Positions 1 through 8,645 of a stretch of DNA of 64,000 nt are shown one piece after another; within the stretch, counting starts at the first letter, position 1, and the number at the start of each line of letters is the position of its first letter. Position numbers and translations under genes: made by a program. The DNA is taken from positions 1,178,001 through 1,242,000 of the forward strand of contig NZ_CP192260.1 in NCBI RefSeq assembly GCF_050574275.1, written 5' to 3'. The DNA is from Virgibacillus_F flavescens. Its GTDB lineage: Bacteria; Bacillota; Bacilli; Bacillales; Amphibacillaceae. Under the pieces are notes generated by a model that had not been told where the DNA came from, did no database searches, and saw nothing but the letters and a program-made list of their open reading frames with translations.

Positions 1-1480
1 TACGTTGCGTGAAGGAATAGTCAAAACCATGTATACTGCCCAGTAAAATAGGACGAAGCAGTATATATGCAATTAACGTGAGAGGCAGAAAGTGTATCGA
101 ATCCACCAGATTTTCTAGAAACCTCTGAATCTTAATCTTTATTGTAAAGACATATAGGATACCTCCCAATAATCCTGTTAATACTCTGAGCAGTGCAATT
201 AACAGGCTGAATATAAGTGTATATTTTGCCCCAATGATAAGCTGATCCAAGAAATCATAACCATGCTCATCGGAACCAATGAAAAACGGTTCTCCGGGTG
301 GGTGAGGTGGTGTGCTTTTAATAGTAGAGCCATCCTCTTCGTAAATAATTGTCCTTCTGTCAACGTGGTTATCTGTCGTTACGGAATATGTAACACTAAT
401 TGTAATTACGATAATAAAGAATAAGCTGCCAATCGCAAATTTTATGTTTTTCATATGTGTTCCAAATATTTTCAGCAGATTCGTTACAGGTTTCCACGGT
501 TTAACTTTTTTCCAGTTACTATATTTTAAATTATTGAACCAACCTTTCATTGAGATAAGCGATGTAAACGATTTTCTGCTCGTAAACGTTACAATTTCAC
601 TATGTGCAGGACTATCGTATAACCACATATCCATCAATTGGAAAAATAAAAAGAACGGGGTGAATATCATAATTAATGCCACTGCAATTGTCATTGGTGT
701 GAAACTATCAATAATAGCAAATGATATTCCTTTTACATTGAATAAATACTCAATCACAAATTGGCTTGATAAGGTTGCCCAAATAATAATCTTAGCATGC
801 GGCAATATGGTAACTAGAACGTTTTTGCTTATGTGACGTGAAAGAATTCCAAACTTATGTATACCTTTACTTTTTAAAAAAACTGCATAATCCTTAAGAA
901 ACTCTTCATCAATTCTAAACAGCAAGATTTTAAATAACGAGATAGCAGGTAAAATAGCTAACGCAACTATCGGTGCAAACAAAACTTTTTCATCCATATA
1001 TCCTGCTACTCTGAAAAGATCTACACCCCACGCTTTATATGCATATATAGTGAGCGCTTGAAGCAACACGGCAATTATGACATCTGGAATGGACTCCAAA
1101 AAGTCTAACAACTGTTTTAGTCCTTTTGATAAATAGTTTGGTAAAAAAACAGCTACAAATGATAGCAAAATTGCGATTAAGAATCCAAGCGAGACTGCTC
1201 CCATAAATATTTGCATGGAGTAAATAAACGAATCCCAAAGTTTTTCGAAAAGTGGCATCTCACCTATAAGGGTAGTTTCCCGATAGCGTGTAGGGGTACT
1301 GAAAACACGGAAATACCAAGAGTCCCTCTGAAATAGGCTGGTAAAAAAGGTTCCTAAGTAATCAAAGTAACGTAATGGGTTGGATAACCCTTCTTTCGCA
1401 AAAAAGTTTGGAAAAACACTGATGCAACAGATTCCGATGATTCCCATAAGATAAAAAATTAAAATTTTAATTACCTTCAT
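1..1480 (-). CDS. Peptide-type ABC transporter permease, apparently fused double permease (partial)
   Basis: This gene runs leftward off the window edge; 493 codons are visible and the C-terminus is missing. The start is the ATG whose complement lies at 1478-1480, with a TAGGTG Shine-Dalgarno sequence just upstream. After an N-terminal membrane segment comes a DppB-like inner-membrane permease region containing several hydrophobic helices. A second block resembling a DppC-type subunit then begins (a fresh membrane segment, then the motif FFIGSDEHGYDFLDQLIIGA, close to the GTDxxGRD motif of DppC/OppC proteins). One chain therefore seems to carry both permease halves of a dipeptide/oligopeptide importer. 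No ATPase or binding-protein gene is visible in the window. The substrate is unknown. Confidence 0.75.
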   Translation of the reverse strand, partial: MKVIKILIFYLMGIIGICCISVFPNFFAKEGLSNPLRYFDYLGTFFTSLFQRDSWYFRVFSTPTRYRETTLIGEMPLFEKLWDSFIYSMQIFMGAVSLGFLIAILLSFVAVFLPNYLSKGLKQLLDFLESIPDVIIAVLLQALTIYAYKAWGVDLFRVAGYMDEKVLFAPIVALAILPAISLFKILLFRIDEEFLKDYAVFLKSKGIHKFGILSRHISKNVLVTILPHAKIIIWATLSSQFVIEYLFNVKGISFAIIDSFTPMTIAVALIMIFTPFFLFFQLMDMWLYDSPAHSEIVTFTSRKSFTSLISMKGWFNNLKYSNWKKVKPWKPVTNLLKIFGTHMKNIKFAIGSLFFIIVITISVTYSVTTDNHVDRRTIIYEEDGSTIKSTPPHPPGEPFFIGSDEHGYDFLDQLIIGAKYTLIFSLLIALLRVLTGLLGGILYVFTIKIKIQRFLENLVDSIHFLPLTLIAYILLRPILLGSIHGFDYSFTQR

Positions 1481-1702
1481 ATGCACACCTAACTTTCTAA
1501 AAATGAAAAAACTGTCTGCCGTATTTGTATCTTAATTACTATTATAGTAATATTCAGTAAATAAAGTCTACTATTAAATAACTAATTTTACCAGTAGATT
1601 TGAGTAAAATAACCATTGGCACACGTTTTCCGACGCATAGTTTTTCCTCGATTGAACCATCCTAACTTTAATTCGTATTACGTATGAAAGGTAGGATGAA
1701 AA

Positions 1703-3280
1703 ATGAATATTGCTGATGTCTTTACGATAATTGGTTTTGTAACAGCGGCCGTAATCATCGGTTCGCTATTATTAATTTATATATATATTTATTTTGTTGA
1801 CCGCACACAAAAACAGCATCCGGTCCTCCGTAATTACCCTGTTGTGGGCAGAGCCCGTTATTTTTTTGAAAAAATCGGACCGGAGCTGCGACAATATTTT
1901 TTTAACAATGACAACGAAGGAAAACCTTTCTCAAGAAGAGATTATCAGCACATCGTGAAGAAAGCCAAGTATAAACGGGATGTGTTTGGATTTGGTTCGC
2001 AGCGTGATTTTGAGGCACCAGGATTTTTTGTTCGAAATTCTATGTTTCCAAAACTTACGGAGGAACTAAAAATGGATATGGCGACGAAGGTAACCACTAA
2101 CCGTTATCTATTGTTAAAAGATCCCCTGTTTACGGAAAGAAAAGAACGTGTGGAGCAGCATGAATCAAGTTCCTATTTGTTGAATGAAGCAGATACAATT
2201 GTTATCGGTCCCGATACGCGGAATCCGTTCAGACTGAGAGGCCAAATTGGAATGTCGGCAATGAGCTATGGTTCGCTCGGTGATCGTGCCATCACGGCGC
2301 TCTCTGAAGGACTGGGAATTGCTACAGGTACATGGATGAATACTGGAGAAGGTGGACTATCGGATTATCATCTTAAAGGTGGCGTGGACCTTATTATGCA
2401 GATTGGTCCAGGATTATTTGGTGTCCGCAAGCCTGATGGCAGTTTTGATTGGGATGAGTTGCTTGAAAAAAGCAAGATTCCGGAGATAAAAGCGTTTGAA
2501 GTTAAGCTGGCACAAGGTGCGAAAACTCGTGGTGGTCATGTGGACGCTGAAAAAGTTACCGAAGAAATTGCCAGGATTCGAAGAGTGGAGCCGTTTACAT
2601 CAATTAACAGCCCTAACAGATTTACTGATTTTGGTGATATTCCATCGTTGTTTGGCTTTATCGAACGCATTCGGGAAGTTAGCGGAAAACCTGTGGGGAT
2701 GAAAATTGTAATAGGAAGTAATCAAGAAGCAGAAGAACTGGCAAAACAAATTCGTGATCTTAATCAGAGTCCTGATTTTATTACTGTTGACGGTGGTGAG
2801 GGGGGTACAGGTGCATCCTACCAGGAACTTACGGATAGTGTAGGATTACCAATAAAATCGGCGCTTCCACTAGTCCATCAGGCACTGATCAAGTATGGGG
2901 TAAGAGATCGGGTGAAAATTATCGCGTCCGGAAAGTTATTTTCCCCGGACAGAGTGGCGATTGCTTTGGGGATGGGGGCAGATTTAGTTAATATTGCACG
3001 AGCATTTATGTTCACCGTTGGCTGTATTCAAACGCTGAAGTGTGAGTCAAACGTGTGTCCAGTGGGTGTAGCGACAACAGATCCTGAGCTTCAAAAAGCG
3101 CTTGTTATAGACGAAAAAAAATGGCGTGTAGCCAACTATGTCATAACGATGCGGAAAGGATTATTTCGAATTTCTGCCGCAGCAGGTCTTGAGTCGCCTG
3201 TACATTTCGCCTCCGAGCATATCGTATACAAAGATGAACGAGGGAATACCTGGACGTTAGATAAAGGAAATTCCTTATAG
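1703..3280 (+). CDS. Membrane-anchored FMN-binding glutamate synthase family protein (YerD-like)
   Basis: A 525-residue protein with one N-terminal membrane helix (about residues 8-30) followed by the alpha/beta-barrel synthase domain of glutamate synthase large subunits. Visible motifs are GQIGMSAMSYGSLG, the glycine-rich VDGGEGGTGA, ASGKLFSPDRVA, and CIQTLKCESNVC. The last has the CX5CX4C spacing of the 3Fe-4S cluster in GltB. The glutaminase and C-terminal GltB domains are absent, as in B. subtilis YerD and the archaeal-type stand-alone synthases. It is preceded by AGGTAGGATG. The reaction is unproven; a redox or glutamate-forming role is inferred from the fold. It lies alone upstream of prfA and is probably a separate unit. 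Confidence 0.85.
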   Translation: MNIADVFTIIGFVTAAVIIGSLLLIYIYIYFVDRTQKQHPVLRNYPVVGRARYFFEKIGPELRQYFFNNDNEGKPFSRRDYQHIVKKAKYKRDVFGFGSQRDFEAPGFFVRNSMFPKLTEELKMDMATKVTTNRYLLLKDPLFTERKERVEQHESSSYLLNEADTIVIGPDTRNPFRLRGQIGMSAMSYGSLGDRAITALSEGLGIATGTWMNTGEGGLSDYHLKGGVDLIMQIGPGLFGVRKPDGSFDWDELLEKSKIPEIKAFEVKLAQGAKTRGGHVDAEKVTEEIARIRRVEPFTSINSPNRFTDFGDIPSLFGFIERIREVSGKPVGMKIVIGSNQEAEELAKQIRDLNQSPDFITVDGGEGGTGASYQELTDSVGLPIKSALPLVHQALIKYGVRDRVKIIASGKLFSPDRVAIALGMGADLVNIARAFMFTVGCIQTLKCESNVCPVGVATTDPELQKALVIDEKKWRVANYVITMRKGLFRISAAAGLESPVHFASEHIVYKDERGNTWTLDKGNSL

Positions 3281-3358
3281 CGTATAAATAAAGTCACCTT
3301 TGACCTACATCAATTCGTATACTATAATTATACTGTTAATGAGAAAGAGGTGGCCGGA

Positions 3359-4429
3359 TTGTTACATCGCATGCAATCATTAGAAGATCGATATGACAAA
3401 TTAAATCAAATGCTTAGTGATCCTGAAGTGATCAATGATACTGCCAAATTACGTGAATATTCCAAGGAACAATCTGGACTTGAAGATGTTATCCAGGTTT
3501 ACCGTGAGTATAAGGATGTCCAGGAACAGTATGATGATGCTAAAGCAATGCTTGAAGATAAGCTTGACGATGAAATGCAAGCAATGGTTAAAGCAGAAAT
3601 TTCGGAGCTGGCAGAAAAAAACGAACAATTAGAAGAAAAGATGAAGTTTCTATTGCTGCCGAAAGATCCAAATGACGAGAAAAACGTTATTATGGAGGTG
3701 CGTGGCGCAGCTGGTGGAGATGAGGCAGCATTATTCGCCGGTGATTTATATCGCATGTACGCTCGATACGCCGAGGCTCAAGGATGGAAAACCGAAGTTA
3801 TTGAAGCAAGCTCCACTGGAGTTGGCGGATACAAAGAGATTATTTTTATGGTCAGTGGTAAGGGTGCATATTCAAAGCTTAAATACGAAAATGGTGCCCA
3901 TCGAGTTCAGCGCGTTCCAGAAACGGAATCTGGCGGAAGAATTCATACATCAACTGCTACCGTAGCGGTTTTACCGGAGACGGAAGAGGTCGAGGTAGAA
4001 ATTCATGAAAATGACATTCGTGTGGATACATTCGCATCAAGTGGACCTGGCGGACAAAGTGTTAACACAACTATGTCTGCAGTTCGTCTCACACACGTTC
4101 CAACCGGTGTCGTGGTTTCTTGCCAAGACGGTAAATCACAAATTAAAAATAAAGAAAAAGCAATGACAGTTTTACGCGCACGTGTGTATGACAAATTTCA
4201 GCGTGAAGTGCAGGCTGAATACGATGAGACTAGAAAATCGGCAGTCGGTACGGGCGATCGTTCTGAACGAATTCGTACGTATAATTTTCCGCAAAACCGC
4301 GTGTCCGATCATCGAATTAACTTAACCATCCAAAAGCTTGATCAGATTTTAACAGGTAAATTGGATGAGTTTGTAGAGGCATTACAAATGGAAGAACAAA
4401 CGAAAAAATTAGAGCAAATCGGTGAATAA
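3359..4429 (+). CDS. prfA: Peptide chain release factor 1
   Basis: RF1 reads UAA and UAG stop codons in the ribosomal A site and triggers hydrolysis of peptidyl-tRNA. The catalytic GGQ is in SGPGGQSVNTTMSAVRLTH, and the PxT stop-codon recognition site is the PET of RVPETESGGRIHTSTATV. The reading frame is open from a GTG at 3350, but the Shine-Dalgarno AAAGAGGTGG (3344-3353) overlaps that codon. The TTG at 3359 gives MLHRMQSLEDRYDKLNQ, which matches the usual RF1 N-terminus (MLDRL...). I therefore use 3359, giving 356 residues, a normal length. prmC, whose product methylates the GGQ glutamine, follows directly. Confidence 0.97.
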   Translation: MLHRMQSLEDRYDKLNQMLSDPEVINDTAKLREYSKEQSGLEDVIQVYREYKDVQEQYDDAKAMLEDKLDDEMQAMVKAEISELAEKNEQLEEKMKFLLLPKDPNDEKNVIMEVRGAAGGDEAALFAGDLYRMYARYAEAQGWKTEVIEASSTGVGGYKEIIFMVSGKGAYSKLKYENGAHRVQRVPETESGGRIHTSTATVAVLPETEEVEVEIHENDIRVDTFASSGPGGQSVNTTMSAVRLTHVPTGVVVSCQDGKSQIKNKEKAMTVLRARVYDKFQREVQAEYDETRKSAVGTGDRSERIRTYNFPQNRVSDHRINLTIQKLDQILTGKLDEFVEALQMEEQTKKLEQIGE

Positions 4430-4430
4430 C

Positions 4431-5270
4431 ATGGATAAACCAATGAAACAGTATGAAGTCCTCAAGTGGGCTTCTCTTTTTTTAGGAAAACATCATAGAG
4501 AAGAAAGGCTCGGGGAAATTCTGCTGCAGCATTATCTTCAGTTATCCAGATCCAGTTTTTATGCAAACATGCGAGAAAATGTTCCGGAAGAAACTGTGGA
4601 TAAGTTTAAAGCGTCGGTAAAGCTTCATGCTGAGACTGGTATCCCGGTCCAGCATATTACGGGAACGGAAACGTTTTATGGAAGAGATTTTAGTGTGAAT
4701 GAACATGTGCTTATCCCAAGGCCAGAAACAGAAGAGCTAATTGAGCATGTCCTGCAAACTGCACGCGGCAAAGAAACGATTGTTGATATTGGAACCGGGA
4801 GCGGTATTATTGCGATAACATTGGCTCTTGAACTTCCTGATGCACAGGTGTATGCAACGGATATTTCATCAGTGGCGCTTGAAACAGCCAAAAGAAATGC
4901 CGAAAAGTTACACGCCGATGTTACCTTTTTAGAAGGTGATTTTCTGCAGCCGGTTATCGAGCAGTCAATTGATGCAGATATTCTCGTTTCCAACCCACCT
5001 TACATAGCTATGAGTGATACGGAGACCTTATCTGATACAGTTAAAAATTATGATCCGCACCTAGCTTTGTTTGCCGAGGAAAATGGGTTGGCAGCGTATA
5101 AAAAAATTATTAAAACGATCCCTCGGTCGGTGAAGCGCGTCGTTTTTGAAATAGGATATGAACAGGGAAGTCTGGTTAGCGATTTAATTACTGCTAGTTA
5201 TCCAGAAGCTGCAGTGAAGGTAATAAAAGATATAAATGGACACGATAGGATTGTTTCGGCGACTCTTTAA
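4431..5270 (+). CDS. prmC: Peptide chain release factor N5-glutamine methyltransferase
   Basis: PrmC (HemK) transfers a methyl group from S-adenosylmethionine to the glutamine of the GGQ motif in release factors. The protein has an N-terminal helical substrate-binding region, a SAM-binding motif (VDIGTGSGIIAITLAL) and the hallmark NPPY catalytic motif in LVSNPPYIAM. The frame is also open from a GTG at 4422 inside prfA. The ATG at 4431, one base after the prfA stop codon, is preferred, and an ATG at 4443 is also possible. No strong Shine-Dalgarno is seen, so translation is probably coupled to prfA. Length is about 279 residues, normal for the family. Confidence 0.95.
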   Translation: MDKPMKQYEVLKWASLFLGKHHREERLGEILLQHYLQLSRSSFYANMRENVPEETVDKFKASVKLHAETGIPVQHITGTETFYGRDFSVNEHVLIPRPETEELIEHVLQTARGKETIVDIGTGSGIIAITLALELPDAQVYATDISSVALETAKRNAEKLHADVTFLEGDFLQPVIEQSIDADILVSNPPYIAMSDTETLSDTVKNYDPHLALFAEENGLAAYKKIIKTIPRSVKRVVFEIGYEQGSLVSDLITASYPEAAVKVIKDINGHDRIVSATL

Positions 5271-5382
5271 ATTATTTAAGTGGATAAGCTTTTTTAGTTT
5301 GTAGGGAAACTCCAAGTTGATTCGAAAATTTTCATTAAGTGGAATAAAAACCTTGAGACTCTAGAAGAAGTAAGAAGAGTAA

Positions 5383-5656
5383 AGCGAAAAGGTACATGTG
5401 GATTGTAATAAGTGAATCTGCAAACGCATCTTTGAATATACGGAGCGCACCTTAGGGCGAGTGTTGAGCCTCCTTGGACTGCGTCCTTCGGGGTCTCACC
5501 GATCTCTTACTTCCCGCAGGATAAGGAAGGCTTCCCTGAAAAGGCATCGCACGAAGAAAAAGTGCTTTTCTTTTTCGAGGAGTCTACGTATATTCAAAGA
5601 TGCTAAGTAAGGGTGAAAGGATAAATTTGTAATATCCACCACTTTTCCAGCGGCCA
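5383..5656. repeat. Palindromic MITE-like element, copy 1 (long variant)
   Basis: The left part carries ACATGTGGATTGTAATAAGTG and GCATCTTTGAATATACGG. The right part carries the inverted form GTATATTCAAAGATGCTAAG and ends in CCACTTTTCCAG. The outer ends are degenerate versions of the ACTGAAAAAGT terminus seen in other copies. The centre contains GCGAGTGTTGAGCCTCC and a GGGTCTCACCGATCTCTTAC segment that recurs almost exactly in the 42.0 kb copy. No open frame looks like a gene. The element occupies most of the gene-free stretch after prmC. Confidence 0.75.
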
Positions 5657-5699
5657 CAAGAACGTATGATTTGTGGCCTCGCATTATGAGATTTTTAGA

Positions 5700-6112
5700 C
5701 TCTGAAAAAGTTATAGATTTAAAAACATCTTTTCACCGTAACCTAGAATGATTTTCGACATAATGAGACTCCTACAGGAACCACGCAAGGCAACTGAAAA
5801 AGTGGTAGATTTTAAAGAGTTTATTATTCCACCATAACCAAGCATCTCGAATATACGAGACTCCTGCGGGAACAGCACGAGTCTGAAGGCCCCGCAGAGT
5901 GGGTTTCTCGAGGAGACTGAAGCCGTGCCCTAAGGTGCGCAAAGTATATACGACGATGCGATCGTAGATCCAATTCATTTTGTAACACATGTAACTTTTT
6001 CAGTGGCTACGAGCGGTACGGGACTGAAGTCGTATCCTAAGGTGTATTAAGTTATATTTGAAGATACGATGATTGATCCACTTATTTCATATTATGTTTA
6101 ATTTTTTTCAGC
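5700..6112. repeat. Nested MITE-like copies 2-4 upstream of spoIIR
   Basis: A complete inverted-orientation copy lies at about 5790-6008, from AACTGAAAAAGTGGTAGAT to ATGTAACTTTTTCAGTGGCT, with GCATCTCGAATATACGAGAC inside. It is flanked on the left by a truncated end (5700-5790, CTCTGAAAAAGTTATAG) and on the right by another truncated end (6008-6112, with GATCCACTTATTTCATATTATG). This looks like repeated insertion into the same spot followed by decay. Together with copy 1 it explains nearly all of the roughly 1-kb gap between prmC and spoIIR. Confidence 0.7.
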
Positions 6113-6134
6113 TGTGGATTTCTCTACAAGTTCT

Positions 6135-6168
6135 AAAGACTTATCTATGTGGATAAGTCTTCTTTTGT
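6135..6168 (+). terminator. Rho-independent terminator-like hairpin
   Basis: The stem AAAGACTTATC/GATAAGTCTT has a short loop and is followed by a weak T-rich tract. It lies between the repeats and spoIIR and could end read-through from prmC. The hairpin also contains TGTGGATAA, a DnaA-box match, which I regard as incidental. Confidence 0.45.
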
Positions 6169-6256
6169 GTGGTTAACTTTTTTAGTAGTTTACTAGTTTA
6201 AAATGTTCGGGGTCCGCCCATACTGTTAAAAACAAACATATGAGGAGGAACGAACA

Positions 6257-6865
6257 ATGAAAAAGATTTTATTTTTTGCACTTATATTTTTTATAATATA
6301 TTTATCCCTGCCATTGAATGGAGCAAGTAAACCAACAGAAGATAAAATGGGTTATCAGGTAATTCCGGATGAGGCTATACGCTTACGGATTCTTGCAAAT
6401 AGCGATGCTGAACGGGATCAAAAGGTGAAACGTGCTGTGCGGGATGAGGTAAATAAAAGCATCTCGAAATGGGTGAAAGATATTGCAGATATAAACGAGG
6501 CGCGAAAGGTTATTCAGGCAAAGATTCCAGAAATAAAAGGAATTGTAGCTGATACATTGAAAGAAAAGGGAGAGGACAGAGAATTTGAAGTAAGATACGG
6601 ACCAAATGTTACATTTCCAGCAAAACTCTATGGCACATTTCTTTATCCGGCAGGCGAATACGAAGCTGTTTTAATTACACTTGGGGAAGGAAAAGGAGCG
6701 AATTGGTGGTGTGTCCTGTTTCCTCCATTATGTTTTCTTGATTTTGCCAACGGAACTTCTGTAGCAAGTGTACAAGCGAGCGAAACCGAAACAGAAACTA
6801 GTAAAAAAGAAGAAAAACCTGTTGAAACTAAGTTTTTTCTATTTGAATGGCTAGGCTTGTCATAA
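6257..6865 (+). CDS. spoIIR: Stage II sporulation protein R
   Basis: SpoIIR is made in the forespore under sigma-F, exported to the intermembrane space, and signals SpoIIGA to process pro-sigma-E in the mother cell. The 202-residue product has an N-terminal signal/anchor segment (LFFALIFFIIYLSLPL). The conserved core includes IRLRILANSDAERDQKVKR, FEVRYGPNVTFPAKLYG and the tryptophan-rich GANWWCVLFPPLCF. The ATG at 6257 follows GAGGAGGAACGAACA. The Ser/Thr/Glu-rich stretch after residue 170 is variable in the family. Its position before the ywl cluster matches B. subtilis. Confidence 0.95.
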   Translation: MKKILFFALIFFIIYLSLPLNGASKPTEDKMGYQVIPDEAIRLRILANSDAERDQKVKRAVRDEVNKSISKWVKDIADINEARKVIQAKIPEIKGIVADTLKEKGEDREFEVRYGPNVTFPAKLYGTFLYPAGEYEAVLITLGEGKGANWWCVLFPPLCFLDFANGTSVASVQASETETETSKKEEKPVETKFFLFEWLGLS

Positions 6866-6930
6866 TGCCAGTTCACAGCGCATAACATAGTTTTAATAAG
6901 TGAAACTATTAAAATGAAGAGGTGAAACAA

Positions 6931-7332
6931 ATGGAATTGATTCTAGCAAAAAATGCATCACATGCAAGATTAGACCATTTTTTAGCAAATAATCAGGATG
7001 TGGACAAGTCACTTCTAATTGAAAAAGGTTATGTAGTTCAGTTTAACGAACAAATTGAAGGGTGTTTTGTTTTACAGGAGATGGAACAAGGTGTGCATTG
7101 GCTGAAGAAGCTTCATGTTACAAAGCAGGCTGCCCATAGTCTTCCAGTAATTATTGAAGCGATCTTAACAATCGCGAAAAAAAACGAAGCTACATGTGTA
7201 TATGTTCATAGTAAACAGCCGCTCGTGGATATCTTATTAGAATCGCTGCAATTTCGACCTAAAAATAATGAAAATCCAGCTAATATACCGGTATGCAGTA
7301 ATGGAAACTGGTGGAGATACGAGGTATCCTAG
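6931..7332 (+). CDS. Hypothetical protein in the ywlB position
   Basis: A 133-residue soluble protein. The frame is open from a GTG at 6922, but AAGAGGTGAAACA places the start at the ATG at 6931 (MELILAKNASHARLDHF). It sits between spoIIR and ywlC, where B. subtilis carries ywlB, a putative GNAT acetyltransferase. The middle section (VHWLKKLHVTKQAAHSLPVI, then a helix and a strand reading ATCVYVHSK) is compatible with a short or degenerate GNAT fold. I do not see a convincing acetyl-CoA binding loop. The function is therefore unassigned. Confidence 0.75.
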   Translation: MELILAKNASHARLDHFLANNQDVDKSLLIEKGYVVQFNEQIEGCFVLQEMEQGVHWLKKLHVTKQAAHSLPVIIEAILTIAKKNEATCVYVHSKQPLVDILLESLQFRPKNNENPANIPVCSNGNWWRYEVS

Positions 7333-7465
7333 TTACTATCAACAAGAGTTGTTAACAATGTGTGCATAACCTGGGGATAAATTCCAACTTATACACATTT
7401 ATGAACTTGCTTTTGCGAAAACTTCTATCTTCGTCTAAAATAAGTGATAGAAGAGAGGTGCAACG

Positions 7466-8497
7466 ATGACCCATACAGTTCGATGGAATTTACCCAGCGA
7501 TGAAAAAATAAATAATCAGGAAATAATAGAAGCAGCACGATTCCTTCGCGACGGGATGACTGTTGCTTTTCCAACTGAAACTGTTTACGGACTAGGCGCT
7601 GATGCGACAAAAGAAGAAGCGGTCGCAAAAATTTTTGCAGCAAAGGGACGCCCTGCGGATAATCCGTTAATTGCGCACGTAGCTTGCAAAGCTCAGTTAT
7701 TGGATCTTGTGGATAACCTGCCTCATGCAGCTGAAAAAATAATTGACGCGTTTACTCCAGGACCGATTACATTTGTTTTGCCCAGCAATGGAACGTGCGC
7801 GAAAAATGTAACGGCTGGATTATCCACAATTGCCATACGAATTCCAGATCATCCAATTGCATTGCAGCTGTTAAAGGAAGTTAACCTGCCGATTGCAGCA
7901 CCGAGCGCTAATCTATCCGGGAAGCCAAGTCCCACAACGGCTGACCATGTATGGATGGACCTGAACGGAAAAATTAACGGATTAATAGATGGTGGTCCTA
8001 CAGGAGTTGGGCTGGAGTCCACGGTTGTGGATTGTACTGCTGCGATTCCAATTATCCTGCGTCCAGGTGGGATTACGAAGGAACAACTGGAAGAAGTTGC
8101 TGGACAAGTTCTGGTGGACGTTGCCTCAGACAATGAATCAGAGAAACCGAGATCGCCGGGTATGAAGTATACGCATTACGCGCCAGAAGCCCCACTATGG
8201 CTTGTGGAAGGAAATGTGGATAAAATTCAACTAATGATTGATAAGTCACAGATGGATGGTAAAAAGGTCGGGGTCATGGCGAGTGACGAAACTGTCCATG
8301 GGCTAAGGGCGGAGCAAATCATCCGGCTGGGGAGCCAAGACAATTTAACTGAAATTGCCAATAACCTTTACGATGCACTGCGGTCATTTAAGACTTCAGA
8401 TGTTGATCTGATAATCTGCGAAGCGTTTCCGGAGGAAGGAATCGGCCAAGCCATTATGAACCGTCTCCAAAAAGCAGCAACCAAATACGTACGATAG
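7466..8497 (+). CDS. ywlC: Threonylcarbamoyl-AMP synthase (Sua5/YwlC type)
   Basis: The enzyme uses threonine, bicarbonate and ATP to make threonylcarbamoyl-AMP, the first step of t6A37 modification in ANN-decoding tRNAs. The 343-residue protein is the long form. Its N-terminal YrdC domain includes FPTETVYGLGADAT, KGRPADNPL and APSANLSGKPSPT. A C-terminal Sua5 domain follows the linker RSPGMKYTHYAPEAPLW. AGAGGTGCAACG precedes the ATG. Order and length match B. subtilis ywlC. Confidence 0.95.
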   Translation: MTHTVRWNLPSDEKINNQEIIEAARFLRDGMTVAFPTETVYGLGADATKEEAVAKIFAAKGRPADNPLIAHVACKAQLLDLVDNLPHAAEKIIDAFTPGPITFVLPSNGTCAKNVTAGLSTIAIRIPDHPIALQLLKEVNLPIAAPSANLSGKPSPTTADHVWMDLNGKINGLIDGGPTGVGLESTVVDCTAAIPIILRPGGITKEQLEEVAGQVLVDVASDNESEKPRSPGMKYTHYAPEAPLWLVEGNVDKIQLMIDKSQMDGKKVGVMASDETVHGLRAEQIIRLGSQDNLTEIANNLYDALRSFKTSDVDLIICEAFPEEGIGQAIMNRLQKAATKYVR

Positions 8498-8512
8498 TAC
8501 AGGATAGATAGA

Positions 8513-8548
8513 GCTGGAGTTCTGAATTAGCAGAACTTCAGTTTTTTT
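8513..8548 (+). terminator. Rho-independent terminator after ywlC
   Basis: The stem CTGGAGTTCTG pairs with CAGAACTTCAG around an AATTAG loop and is followed by seven T residues. Confidence 0.85.
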
Positions 8549-8550
8549 AT

Positions 8551-8580
8551 TCGACAAAAACCGGGGCGTACCTGGTACAT
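8551..8580 (+). repeat. Short GTACCTGGTAC element, copy 1
   Basis: TCGACAAAAACCGGGGCGTA runs straight into CCTGGTAC, directly after the ywlC terminator. Similar units lie at 9211, 12411 and 51131 (reverse). The core GTACCTGGTAC is an imperfect palindrome. The element always sits just beyond a gene end. Confidence 0.8.
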
Positions 8581-8645
8581 TTCCCATCATATTCCTTTTC
8601 GGACTAGCATACATTTTTATGGACGAGTCTCGAGGAGGATGGTTA

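Noticed and set aside
1035..1238. Leftward 67-codon ORF inside the ABC permease
   Set aside because: It is a shifted-frame shadow of the real permease frame.
6148..6156. DnaA box (TGTGGATAA), possible origin
   Set aside because: It is a single box, part of a terminator-like stem; no cluster of boxes, dnaA or dnaN nearby.
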